Of a DNA stretch of 34,639 nucleotides, positions 8,191-16,027 are shown piece by piece. Origin of the DNA: DATCDR01 sp036510575 (lineage in GTDB: Bacteria; Actinomycetota; Acidimicrobiia; Acidimicrobiales; Bog-793); the NCBI GenBank assembly GCA_036510575.1, contig DATCDR010000095.1:1-34639 (forward strand). Direction: 5' to 3'. Both the position numbers and the translations under genes were made by a program. Under the pieces are notes generated by a model, which ran no database searches, was not told the origin of the DNA, and saw only the letters and a program-made list of their open reading frames with translations. Position 1 is the first letter of the stretch. Every line of letters starts with the position of its first letter.

Positions 8191-9432
8191 ATGCCGAAGA
8201 CTTCTGTGGAGATGGCTACACGGCGCGAGACACGCCAGATCCATGTCGGCAACGTGGCAGTTGGCGGAGACGCGCCGATCACGGTGCAGTCCATGACCAC
8301 CACCAAGACCGCCGACTACGAAGGCACACTGCAGCAGATCTACGCACTCGCCGGGGCAGGTGCCGACATCGTCCGCTGCACCTGCAACGAGCGCGAGGCC
8401 GCCGAAGGTCTGGCTCGGATCGTGCCGCGCTCGCCGGTGCCGATCATCGCCGACATCCACTTCCACGTGGAGATGGCGCTAGCCGCGCTCGAGGCAGGCG
8501 TCCAAGGGCTTCGGTTGAACCCCGGCAACCTTCGAAAGCCGGAGGAGATCAAGCTCGTCGCCCAAGAGGCCAAGGACCGTGGCGTGCCGATCCGCATCGG
8601 TGTGAACGCCGGCTCATTGCATCCCGATCTCTACAAGCGCTTCGGTGGTGCGACGCCGGAGGCGCTCGTTGAGTCGGCGCGGATGGAGATCGCCTACTTC
8701 GAGGAGGTGGACTTCCACGACGTGAAGATCTCCGTGAAGGCGTCCTCGGTGCCGACGATGATCGCCGCCTACCGCCTCGCGTCTGAGACCTTCGATCATC
8801 CCCTTCACCTCGGCGTGACCGAAGCTGGACCGCCGCCAGCTGGGCTGTTGAAGGGGACCGCCGGAATTGCGACGCTCCTCGCCGAGGGCATCGGCGACAC
8901 CATCCGCTACTCGTTGACAGCGGACCCGGTCGAAGAAGCACGGGCGGGTCGGCAGTTGCTCGAGGCACTCGGGCTTCGTGAGCGAAAGGGCCTCGACTTG
9001 ATCGCCTGCCCGTCGTGTGGTCGGGCCGAGATCGACGTCATCACCGTGGCCAAGGCCGCCCAGGATGCGCTCTCCGCCTTGAACCTTCCCTTGCAGGTCG
9101 CCGTCATGGGCTGTGTGGTGAATGGCCCAGGTGAGGCACGCGAAGCCGATCTCGGAATCGCCGCTGGCCGCAAGAAGGGCCACCTGTTCATCAAGGGCAA
9201 GATCGTCCGCGTCGTGCCCGAAGACGAGATGGTCCAAGCCCTTGTCGACGAAGCTCAAAAGATTGTCGCGGAGGGTATCGAAGCTCGGATCGCCGCGGCG
9301 GACCAGGGTGCGGAGAAAGAGGCTGAAGCGGATCGCCAGGCACTCTTTGCTTCCCAGGGTGAGGACGCCAATCACTCCGAGGAAGTGATCTTGGAGATTC
9401 GTCGTCGAATCGGCAAGGCAGACGACGCCTGA
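8191..9432 (+). CDS. ispG: (E)-4-hydroxy-3-methylbut-2-enyl-diphosphate synthase (IspG/GcpE)
   Basis: IspG, 413 residues, a 4Fe-4S enzyme converting MEcPP to HMBPP in the MEP pathway. The TIM-barrel part holds APITVQSMTTTKTADYEGT, GADIVRCTCNE, PIIADIHFH and IRIGVNAGSL. Cluster ligands are C273 and C276 (IACPSCGRAE) and C308 with E315 in MGCVVNGPGE. An ATG at 8164 is in frame, but GAGGAGG at 8176-8182 lies eight bases before ATG 8191 and decides the start. The C-terminus carries about 50 polar, Glu/Ala-rich residues beyond the usual end. The 176-base gap after rseP suggests it may also have its own promoter. Confidence 0.97.
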   Translation: MPKTSVEMATRRETRQIHVGNVAVGGDAPITVQSMTTTKTADYEGTLQQIYALAGAGADIVRCTCNEREAAEGLARIVPRSPVPIIADIHFHVEMALAALEAGVQGLRLNPGNLRKPEEIKLVAQEAKDRGVPIRIGVNAGSLHPDLYKRFGGATPEALVESARMEIAYFEEVDFHDVKISVKASSVPTMIAAYRLASETFDHPLHLGVTEAGPPPAGLLKGTAGIATLLAEGIGDTIRYSLTADPVEEARAGRQLLEALGLRERKGLDLIACPSCGRAEIDVITVAKAAQDALSALNLPLQVAVMGCVVNGPGEAREADLGIAAGRKKGHLFIKGKIVRVVPEDEMVQALVDEAQKIVAEGIEARIAAADQGAEKEAEADRQALFASQGEDANHSEEVILEIRRRIGKADDA

Positions 9433-10640
9433 GGCTCCGCCGTCGCGCGAGCCGCGAGGTCCGCGCACTTCGACCAGGTGAGGTAGCGGCGTTCGTCGCT
9501 GCGGTAGAGGCGGAGTTTGATTTCCGCTTCGACGCCGCCGGCAGGCGTCGACACGAGCAGGCAGTGGATCTCGACCGGTCGCTCGCGGCCTTCGAGCGCG
9601 GCGATGTCATCGCCACGCTCTCGGCCTATGTCACCGAGATCGGCCTTCCAGGAGGTGTGAACGCTGAGGCGACCGCTCTCGTCGACATCGGCGTCGTCGC
9701 TGAGCGAAGGGGAAGGGGCCTAGCCAGGGCCCTGATCACAGCATTTTTGAGCGAGGCGCTCGCTCGCGGCGAGGCGCTCGCGGTGTTGAACACCGAAATC
9801 CTCGGCTTTTACGAACCCTTCGGCTTCGGGGTGGCGACCACGTCCTGGTCGACCACACTTCTCGCGAGCGGCGACGCTCTAGTAGGCGACAGCGACGCCC
9901 TCGGCACGGTCCACCTGATCGAGGCATCTGAGGCGGCCACGTCCTTGCCGGAGATCTTCGCGACCGTGCAACTCCGCCGCGTCGGCGAGGTGTTCCGTAC
10001 GTCGTCGTGGTGGGAGGAGCACCTTGCCGACGCCGCGGGCGCTCGAATTCCGACAGAGTTCGCGGTGGTCGAGCGGGACGAGGGTCGACGGGGCTACGTG
10101 GCCTTCGTGCGGCCGACGCAGCGATCAGAGTCGGTCGTCGTCGCCGAGCTGGTTGCCCAAGACGACGGGCACGCGGGCCAGCTGATCGATTTCGTTCGAG
10201 CTGTTGGCGGTGGGGCGCAGGTACGGCTTCGAGCCCAACCCTACGACGTCATCACCGCCTTCGACGGTGCTGCAGCTGACCGAATCGCCTCACCGCAGCT
10301 CTGGTTGCGGATTCTCGACGTCGAGCAAGCGCTGTCACTTCGTCGGTACGCCGCTGCATCGCGCACGGTGCTTGCGCTACGCGACGAGCTGCTCGACGCG
10401 AATGGAGGCCACTTCCTGCTAAAGACCCATGCCGACGGAACTGCCACGGTCGCGCGCTGCAAGGAAGTGGCAGCGGTCACGCTCGACGTCGGTGCGCTGG
10501 CGCGGGTCTTCCTCGGCGGCTCTACGTTTGCTGACCTCGTCGAGTCAGGCGAGATCGTTCTCACTGACGATACGGCGCTTGCGCCGCTCGATCTGGCCTT
10601 TTCGGTGCCGATGGCGCCGTTTTGCTCCACGCTGCTTTAG
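9429..10640 (+). CDS. Eis-like GNAT N-acetyltransferase, CTG start
   Basis: A 403-residue protein with the Eis layout: a GNAT domain, a second degenerate GNAT domain and a C-terminal SCP2-like domain. It probably acetylates amines using acetyl-CoA. The acetyl-CoA loop is VVAERRGRGLARALI (pyrophosphate loop about 93-102). LGFYEPFGFGVATT aligns with the Eis Tyr-containing segment. The protein ends in MAPFCSTLL, where Eis uses its C-terminal carboxylate. GTG 9564 would remove 45 residues of the first GNAT domain (EVRALRPGEVAAFVAAVEAE is typical). The frame has no ATG, GTG or TTG between its upstream stop at 9360 and 9564. CTG 9429 overlaps the ispG stop as CTGA, with AAGG about ten bases upstream, giving the expected length. 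Confidence 0.8.
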   Translation: MRLRRRASREVRALRPGEVAAFVAAVEAEFDFRFDAAGRRRHEQAVDLDRSLAAFERGDVIATLSAYVTEIGLPGGVNAEATALVDIGVVAERRGRGLARALITAFLSEALARGEALAVLNTEILGFYEPFGFGVATTSWSTTLLASGDALVGDSDALGTVHLIEASEAATSLPEIFATVQLRRVGEVFRTSSWWEEHLADAAGARIPTEFAVVERDEGRRGYVAFVRPTQRSESVVVAELVAQDDGHAGQLIDFVRAVGGGAQVRLRAQPYDVITAFDGAAADRIASPQLWLRILDVEQALSLRRYAAASRTVLALRDELLDANGGHFLLKTHADGTATVARCKEVAAVTLDVGALARVFLGGSTFADLVESGEIVLTDDTALAPLDLAFSVPMAPFCSTLL

Positions 10641-11305
10641 ATTCACGAGCTTCGCGTGGCGAGGTCGTGGTCTCGCTCCGAGGCCAGCACCCGAGGTGCA
10701 GCATGGGTTGGCCATCTGAGAGCCGGCGACTGAGTGCCGCTAGGTTTCGGGATACTCGTTCGAACCGGGCCCGCCTTTGGCCAACTCGCGGAGAGCCCTG
10801 CCGTTCACTCAACGACAAGACGATCTACTTCCAGCGGGTGGTGGTAGGCGGCCTGAAGAGCGGATTTCAGATCTGGGCAATCGACCGACCAAGCGGGCTT
10901 GCTGTCGATCGCATCACCGTTCTTCTTCGAGAGGGAGCCTTTGGTGGGTACCGCGTGAGACCGAGATCGTGGTTCTGGCGGTCTCGATTGGGAGTAGGGC
11001 GAAATTCCACGTCCCGACGGCGAGCGTCCCACCGCCGACGTTCGCGAGCCATGCCAGTTCGAAGTGAGCAAATGCAGGATCATTATCTCGCACGTGGTCG
11101 TAGGTGATCCGGGCAGCCGTTCCTGCTCTGGCCCGAGACGAGCGATCAACCTGCGAACGGGAACTTGCGCCCTGCTCTGGGGTGCGTGCGCGAGCGAGGG
11201 CTATCAGGCAGGTCTCGTGGCAGTTGCTGTCGATCCCCTGAGAGACCGCGCAGCGGGCACTCGTGAAGGTCCACCTCTCGGAGGGAAACATTGCCGAGCG
11301 GATTC

Positions 11306-11354
11306 GTCAGTTCCACCTCTATGTCAGTTCCACCTCTATGTCAGTTCCACCTCT
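11306..11354 (+). repeat. 17-base tandem repeat, about 2.9 copies
   Basis: The unit GTCAGTTCCACCTCTAT occurs at 11306-11322 and 11323-11339, and again as its first 15 bases at 11340-11354. The copies are identical where they overlap. Repeated protein-binding blocks of this size are known at the ends of IS21-like and related Mu/Tn7-type transposons. No transposase is seen here, so that connection is only a suggestion. Confidence 0.8.
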
Positions 11355-11524
11355 GTCGGAGCATCTTGCGGGAAGAGCTTGGCTTGGCGTCCTCCCCGCA
11401 GTTCACGGGGCTTGTTGATTTCCGACCCGTCGATGGTGCTTATGGGGATGCGACCACTAGGGTTGCGCGGACTCTTTTGGGGGAAGGGCCGGTCTACCAG
11501 GGATAAAGGATCTACCGGATTGCC

Positions 11525-11572
11525 CGACGTGGCTCTCGGGGCGGGCTGGTGCCGTGCCCGAAAGCCACGTCG
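11525..11572 (-). terminator. Long hairpin downstream of the ABC ATPase gene
   Basis: CGACGTGGCT at 11525-11534 is a perfect 10-base inverted repeat of AGCCACGTCG at 11563-11572, with additional pairing inside (TCGGGGC against GCCCGA). It lies 25 bases beyond the stop of the minus-strand ATPase gene. There is no T-tract after the stem on either strand, so it is at best an atypical terminator and could instead be a mobile-element or RNA structure. Confidence 0.45.
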
Positions 11573-11596
11573 AAACCGTTGCGCTCGGCTAAGCAG

Positions 11597-12313
11597 TCAG
11601 CTCGGTTCGACAACGCGGCCGTCGCGGAGTCGAATCCGTCGCTGCGCCCTCGTCGAGATCGACTCGTCATGGGTTGCGAGGATGACCGTGACGCCGGATT
11701 CGCTATGGAGTTGTGCAATGAGATCCATCACGCCAGCTGCCGTCTCGGAGTCGAGGTTCCCGGTCGGCTCGTCGGCGACGAGCACGCGCGGCTCATTCGC
11801 TAGCGCTCGGGCAATAGCGACGCGCTGCTGCTCGCCGCCTGAGAGCCTGCTCGGCAAGTGTCCGAGCCGGTGCCCGAGGCCGACTTGGTTCAAGAGCTCC
11901 ACGCCGCGCGCCATCCGAGTGGCACGATCGAGATGCCTCGGCACCATCGCGATGGCGACGTTCTCTTCGGCCGTGAGTGTCGGGATCAAGTTGAACTGCT
12001 GGAAGACGAAGCCGATCTCCTCGCTGCGGATCTTAGTCAGCTCGGAGTCAGAGGAGCGTTCGAGCTCGCGCCCCGCGAATCGAACGATGCCCTTGGTAGG
12101 GACCTCGAGCGCTCCGAGCAGTTGTAATAGCGTGCTTTTTCCCGAGCCGGACGGGCCTTCGAGGGCGATCATCTCGCCATTTTTGATCGTCAGATCGATC
12201 CCGCGCAGCGCGTTCACGGTCACCCCTCCCTTTGAGTAGGAGCGCTCCACGCCGACGAGCTCGTAGGTGTTCGCGGTGATGGGTTCCTTGGTGGTGTCGG
12301 TTGTCGTAGTCAT
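11597..12313 (-). CDS. MacB/LolD-type ABC transporter ATP-binding protein
   Basis: A 238-residue cytoplasmic ATPase of the MacB/LolD/FtsE group. Walker A GPSGSGKST is at 53-61, Q-loop FVFQQFNLIP near 105, signature LSGGEQQR at 157-164, Walker B VLVADEPTGNLD at 177-188 and H-loop THDES near 215. It energises the permease encoded just upstream on the same strand (15-base gap). Such pairs work as mechanotransmission or export systems for peptides, lipoproteins or drugs rather than classic importers; the substrate is unknown. The ATG start is preceded by GGAAAGGA. The residues needed for ATP hydrolysis are all present. Confidence 0.92.
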   Translation of the reverse strand: MTTTTDTTKEPITANTYELVGVERSYSKGGVTVNALRGIDLTIKNGEMIALEGPSGSGKSTLLQLLGALEVPTKGIVRFAGRELERSSDSELTKIRSEEIGFVFQQFNLIPTLTAEENVAIAMVPRHLDRATRMARGVELLNQVGLGHRLGHLPSRLSGGEQQRVAIARALANEPRVLVADEPTGNLDSETAAGVMDLIAQLHSESGVTVILATHDESISTRAQRRIRLRDGRVVEPS

Positions 12314-12328
12314 CTGGGTCCTTTCCCG

Positions 12329-14191
12329 TTAACCGAGGTCCCGCAGGGCCGAGGCGGGGGCTAGTCGAGCGGCACGCCATCCACCGGCTGTGCCGGCGAG
12401 CAGGCCTCCGAGAATTGCACCCGCCACTCCGAGGATCACCGCAGAGGCGTGGATCGGAGCTGTGAGATGGACCGTCGTGTTGATGGTCGCGGAGTTCGAC
12501 TGGCCGATCAGGTTCGAGACGGTCGACGCACCGACGCTCAGCCCGGACGACGATACCGAGAGCGCCGGCCCGACGGCTCCGATAACCACGCAGACGAGCA
12601 CCCCGAGTCCGACGCCGATGATCGCACCAAGGACGCCGATGCCGAGCGTCTCGGCCATGATCTGGCGAACGACGGCACCTCTTGACCAACCGATCGCACG
12701 AAGTGAGCCGATCTCCCGGGTCCGCTTGGCGATGCTTGACAAGGTCAGCAGGCCTGCGATCAAGAATGCGGCGAGCAGGACCACGATCGCAAGCGCGCCA
12801 CCGAGGTCGTTCGCGAGCTTGTGCGCATTCGAAAGGCTTCCAGACACCTGGTCGGCGAGCGTCTTGTCGGTGAGGACCGTGGCGCCGGGCAGTGCCTTCT
12901 TGATCTCATTGGCGACCGTCGTCACGTTCGAGGACTTCGCGACCGAGACAAGGACTTCGTTTACACGGGCAGACTGGGTCGAGAGTGTTTCAAGCGTCGA
13001 GAGGTCGAAGTAGATGTCGGAGGAGTCGCCGGTGAGCGTTGGGTTGACGGTACCGATGACGGTGTAGTTGACCCCGTCGATGGCGAGTTTCCCGCCGACG
13101 AAAACCTTCTCCTTCGCCGCGTACGACGTCGCGAGCAGTACTTCATCGGCCGGGCTCGAGGTGAACCAGGATCCCTTGACGAGTTGGGCCTTCGTGATCA
13201 GGCCGGTCGTTTGGTCCGAGGGATTAACGCCCGCGACTGTGTATGACGAGTCCGAGATGTTCGTCGTCGGAGCATTAAGGACCTGCGTGACGGTTTGCTC
13301 GGGTACCACCACGGTGTTGTTGTAGGTGATCTGCGCCGGTGTCAGGCACTTCTCGAAGGCTGAGTTGGATCCGAAATTCGCGAATGCGCGTCGGACCCGA
13401 GTTGGTGCCCCGGCGCTGGTGCCGGCCCCAGCACCAGCACCAGCACCGAAGCCGCCCGTGCCCGTGCCAGTCGGGGTTGTCGTCCCGGTGCCGTTGATCG
13501 TCTGCCCGAAGTCCTTCTTCAAGAGGGCCGTGACGCAGGTCCGTTCGGTGGCCCGTTGCGCCGCGGTGAGGACGGGTGCCTTCTCGGTTGTCGAGATCTT
13601 CTGCCCACCGGTCTTGATACTCGCGACCTGTGTTGGAACGGTGCCGGTCTCGTGCAGGGCTTGCAGGGAGAGTGCTCCTACCGCCGAGGTTACGCCTGGG
13701 ATCTTCGAGACGACGCTGATTGCCGCTGAGGGGAAGGTGACGAGCGTGCCAGGCACGAAGAAGTCATGGGTGAACTTTGTTCCCGGCTTTCCCAGCTTCG
13801 CGAGGTCGGTCAGCACCGAGGAGTTCGCACTAGCGAGCGTCGTGGAGTCGGCTGAGTTGAGCGCGCCTGCTCCACCCACGCCTCGTCCGAAGAATCCGCC
13901 ACCGCCACCGCCACCGCCACCGCCACCGCCACCGCCGCCACCGCCGAAAGCCGGCGTCGTCGTTGTCGTGGTGGTCGATGAGGTGGTCGGGGCGACGGTG
14001 CGAGTGACGATGATGTCGGTCCCGACGGAACTGAGCGGTGACAACACTTTGTTCTGTGCATCGGAGAGGCCTGCAGAGACGCCGATGATGCCCATCACGA
14101 GGCCGACTCCGGCGGCCAGACCGATCGCGGTCACGATCGTTCGTCCCGCGCGGCGACGCAGTTCGTTCCACGCGTAGGAGAGTGAGAACAC
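12329..14191 (-). CDS. MacB/FtsX-type ABC permease with poly-glycine segment
   Basis: A 620-residue membrane subunit of the MacB type. It has one N-terminal membrane segment (WNELRRRAGRTIVTAIGLAA region), a long extracytoplasmic domain, and three C-terminal membrane segments of the FtsX fold. LTLSSIAKRTREIGSLRAIG is the coupling motif contacting the ATPase. GTG 14191 is chosen because GAAGGAG lies five bases upstream; the frame stays open to 14365 but that part is not permease-like. The extracytoplasmic domain is oversized by low-complexity insertions: a Thr run followed by 17 consecutive Gly (residues 83-99), and later GFGAGAGAGAGTSAG. The pair with the downstream ATPase forms a two-gene operon. 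Confidence 0.9.
   Translation of the reverse strand: MFSLSYAWNELRRRAGRTIVTAIGLAAGVGLVMGIIGVSAGLSDAQNKVLSPLSSVGTDIIVTRTVAPTTSSTTTTTTTPAFGGGGGGGGGGGGGGGGGFFGRGVGGAGALNSADSTTLASANSSVLTDLAKLGKPGTKFTHDFFVPGTLVTFPSAAISVVSKIPGVTSAVGALSLQALHETGTVPTQVASIKTGGQKISTTEKAPVLTAAQRATERTCVTALLKKDFGQTINGTGTTTPTGTGTGGFGAGAGAGAGTSAGAPTRVRRAFANFGSNSAFEKCLTPAQITYNNTVVVPEQTVTQVLNAPTTNISDSSYTVAGVNPSDQTTGLITKAQLVKGSWFTSSPADEVLLATSYAAKEKVFVGGKLAIDGVNYTVIGTVNPTLTGDSSDIYFDLSTLETLSTQSARVNEVLVSVAKSSNVTTVANEIKKALPGATVLTDKTLADQVSGSLSNAHKLANDLGGALAIVVLLAAFLIAGLLTLSSIAKRTREIGSLRAIGWSRGAVVRQIMAETLGIGVLGAIIGVGLGVLVCVVIGAVGPALSVSSSGLSVGASTVSNLIGQSNSATINTTVHLTAPIHASAVILGVAGAILGGLLAGTAGGWRAARLAPASALRDLG
13895..13945. repeat. Hexanucleotide microsatellite encoding 17 glycines
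   Basis: A 51-base tract built mainly from the repeat CCGCCA (plus strand), encoding 17 Gly codons in the permease gene. The length is a multiple of three and of nearly perfect hexamers, so slippage by one unit would change the protein by two glycines without a frameshift. It is directly observed; any function in variation is inference. Confidence 0.9.
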
Positions 14192-14441
14192 GAGTGCTCC
14201 TTCGTTCACGGCAGGGCCGTTCGTTAGTGAGTCGAAAGGTAGGCCGACCTGCTGTGAAAGTCCTGGGAGGACGTGAGGAAGATGTGAAGCAACATGAAGC
14301 CATTTTCCGAGGCGATGCCGGTACGCTTCGGCTGTTCGGGAACCTGACGCAGCCCGCGCATGCAAGAGCGGCGAAGTCGTTGCTGGTTACGATGACCCCG
14401 CGATATCTCGGCGGGCACGTGAGAAGAGGGAGTTCTGAACC

Positions 14442-15500
14442 GTGGCAAAAACGAAGTCGAATCGGGGTCCGGCCTCTCGACCCCAGGCCGCCTCGTCGGC
14501 GAGGCGCCTCGGCAGTCCCGCCCAACAGGTCAGCCAGTCCGCCGGCGCGCGACGCCGCCGCAGTGCCGCCACCAAGCGGCGCTCGAACCGCACCACCTTT
14601 AGTGCCATAGGTATCGTCATTGTCATCGCAGCGGTCTTCGTCGTGATCGCGGTGACCGGTGGCTCGAAGACGCCGACGCCATCGGCGAACGTCGTCACGT
14701 CGGGTCAAGACCCGGTGCTCGCGGCCCCACAGATGGTCGACCCGGTTACCTCGATCCCGCTTTCGGTCTACAACGCCGTCGGCGTCTATTCCCAGACGCT
14801 CCCCCAGACCGTGATCAAGGGTCAGACCCCACTCAAGAGCGGGACGCTGCCGAGAGCGGTCTACGTCGGCGCAGAGTACTGCCCGTACTGCGCGATGACG
14901 AGGTGGTCGCTCATCGCGGCCTTCTCCAGGTTCGGGACGTTCTCGAAGTTGAAGATGACTTCCTCGTCTTCAACCGACGCTGCGGGACCCAACATCCCGA
15001 CCTTCAGCTTCCTTCGTTCCACCTATTCCTCCCCGTACCTGGTCTTTACGCCCTATGAGAGCCTCGACAGGAATCAGAATGCGCTCCAGACCGTCCCGGC
15101 CGACGTGGGCGCGCTCTATACGAAGTACGACGGCAACCAGCAGACTGGCGTCGCCGCAGCGCCGTTCAATCCCACAGGAGTCGGTATCCCGTTCCTTGAC
15201 TTCGGCAACGTGGTCGTCTCCTCGGGTGCTCCGGGCTTTTTGGACCCTGTCCTGGCCGCGCTCGCAGGTGGCGGCCCCGGCTCGACGACCGCGGCAGCTT
15301 CTGCGATCATCGCCAGCTCGATGCATAATCCTTCGACGGCCGAGGCATCGGCCATCGGCGCGAAGTACCTGATCGCATTCGCGAACTACTTCTCTGCGGA
15401 CATCTGCACGATCGACGGTAGCAAGCCCGCGAGCGTGTGCGGCTCAAGTGGCGTGAAGGCTGCCCTTGCTCAGATCAAAGCCGCAAAGCCCGTTGGCTAA
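14442..15500 (+). CDS. DUF929-like membrane-anchored thioredoxin-fold protein
   Basis: A 352-residue protein. It has a basic N-terminal cytoplasmic tail (about 1-52), one membrane segment (about 53-72, TFSAIGIVIVIAAVFVVIAV) and an extracytoplasmic domain. The YVGAEYCPYCAMTRW motif (C147, C150) is the CxxC redox site of the DUF929 family, and there are two further cysteines near the C-terminus (DICTID, SVCGSS). The VKOR-like gene starts 42 bases downstream, so the likely role is a thiol oxidant or isomerase partner of VKOR in extracytoplasmic disulfide formation. The start is GTG 14442, with AGAGGGAG nine bases upstream. The family match is from motif recognition, not a search. Confidence 0.82.
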   Translation: MAKTKSNRGPASRPQAASSARRLGSPAQQVSQSAGARRRRSAATKRRSNRTTFSAIGIVIVIAAVFVVIAVTGGSKTPTPSANVVTSGQDPVLAAPQMVDPVTSIPLSVYNAVGVYSQTLPQTVIKGQTPLKSGTLPRAVYVGAEYCPYCAMTRWSLIAAFSRFGTFSKLKMTSSSSTDAAGPNIPTFSFLRSTYSSPYLVFTPYESLDRNQNALQTVPADVGALYTKYDGNQQTGVAAAPFNPTGVGIPFLDFGNVVVSSGAPGFLDPVLAALAGGGPGSTTAAASAIIASSMHNPSTAEASAIGAKYLIAFANYFSADICTIDGSKPASVCGSSGVKAALAQIKAAKPVG

Positions 15501-15542
15501 GACGGTGTCGTCGCGCCGCGCTGACGTCTGGCGCGCTGCGAG

Positions 15543-16019
15543 ATGAGCCTTGACGTTGGTGAACCGGAAGCCCCGACGCGACCTTCGGCGCGCAATTGGG
15601 CACTCCTTGGCTGTTGTGGCGCAGGTCTTGGCGTGTCGATCTACCTCACGCTCACGCATTACACGAAGGTCGTGGCTCTGGTCTGCTCGAACAACGGGGC
15701 GATCAACTGCGAGAAGGTCACGACCTCACCGCAGTCCGTTGTCTTCGGAATCCCGGTCGCGGTGCTCGGACTGCTCTTTTTCGTCTCGATGCTCGTGCTC
15801 GCGCTTCCGAGGGTCTACCAGCGCCCAGAGCTGAGCATCGCGCGTCTTCGACTGGCATCCTCCGTCGTCGGAATCGGATTCGTGCTGTACCTCCTCTACT
15901 GCGAGCTTTTCATCATCCACGCGATCTGTTTGTGGTGTTCGAGTGTGCACATCTTGACGTTCATCATCTTTTGCCTGGTTGTTTCCGGGTGGCCCGAGGT
16001 CAGCCGGTACGACGAGTAA
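15543..16019 (+). CDS. VKOR-family disulfide-forming membrane protein
   Basis: A 158-residue vitamin K epoxide reductase homologue with four to five hydrophobic segments. The periplasmic loop pair C48 and C56 (LVCSNNGAINCEKV) and the quinone-proximal CxxC (C129-L-W-C132, AICLWCSSVH) are both present, so the electron relay looks complete. VKOR homologues replace DsbB in most actinobacteria, passing electrons from a thioredoxin-like partner to quinone. The DUF929-like gene immediately upstream is the probable partner. The ATG has only a weak purine stretch upstream (GCGAG). It converges on the yhaN-like gene with 8 bases between the stops. GTAAG/CTTAC at 16016-16030 could form a small hairpin there. 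Confidence 0.9.
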   Translation: MSLDVGEPEAPTRPSARNWALLGCCGAGLGVSIYLTLTHYTKVVALVCSNNGAINCEKVTTSPQSVVFGIPVAVLGLLFFVSMLVLALPRVYQRPELSIARLRLASSVVGIGFVLYLLYCELFIIHAICLWCSSVHILTFIIFCLVVSGWPEVSRYDE

Positions 16020-16027
16020 GACGAGAC

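Larger units (their letters stand above)
10641..11596. other. Gene-poor region with repeats, possible mobile-element scar
   Basis: Nearly 960 bases without a convincing gene. Short open frames occur on both strands, for example 10914-11291 (minus), but none has a family motif, a good ribosome-binding site or homologous character that I can recognise. The stretch holds a 17-base tandem repeat (11306-11354) and a long hairpin (11525-11572). It separates the rpsB-to-ispG operon from an unrelated ABC exporter, so it may be remains of an inserted element. That origin is inference. Confidence 0.45.

Noticed and set aside
10741..10780. GTTCGAACC resembling a tRNA T-loop
   Set aside because: Flanking bases do not pair as a T-stem and no acceptor, D or anticodon arms can be drawn around it.
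10914..11291. 125-codon minus-strand open frame in the gene-poor region
   Set aside because: No ribosome site and no recognisable motif; long open frames arise easily at this GC content, and overlapping frames on the plus strand look equally plausible.
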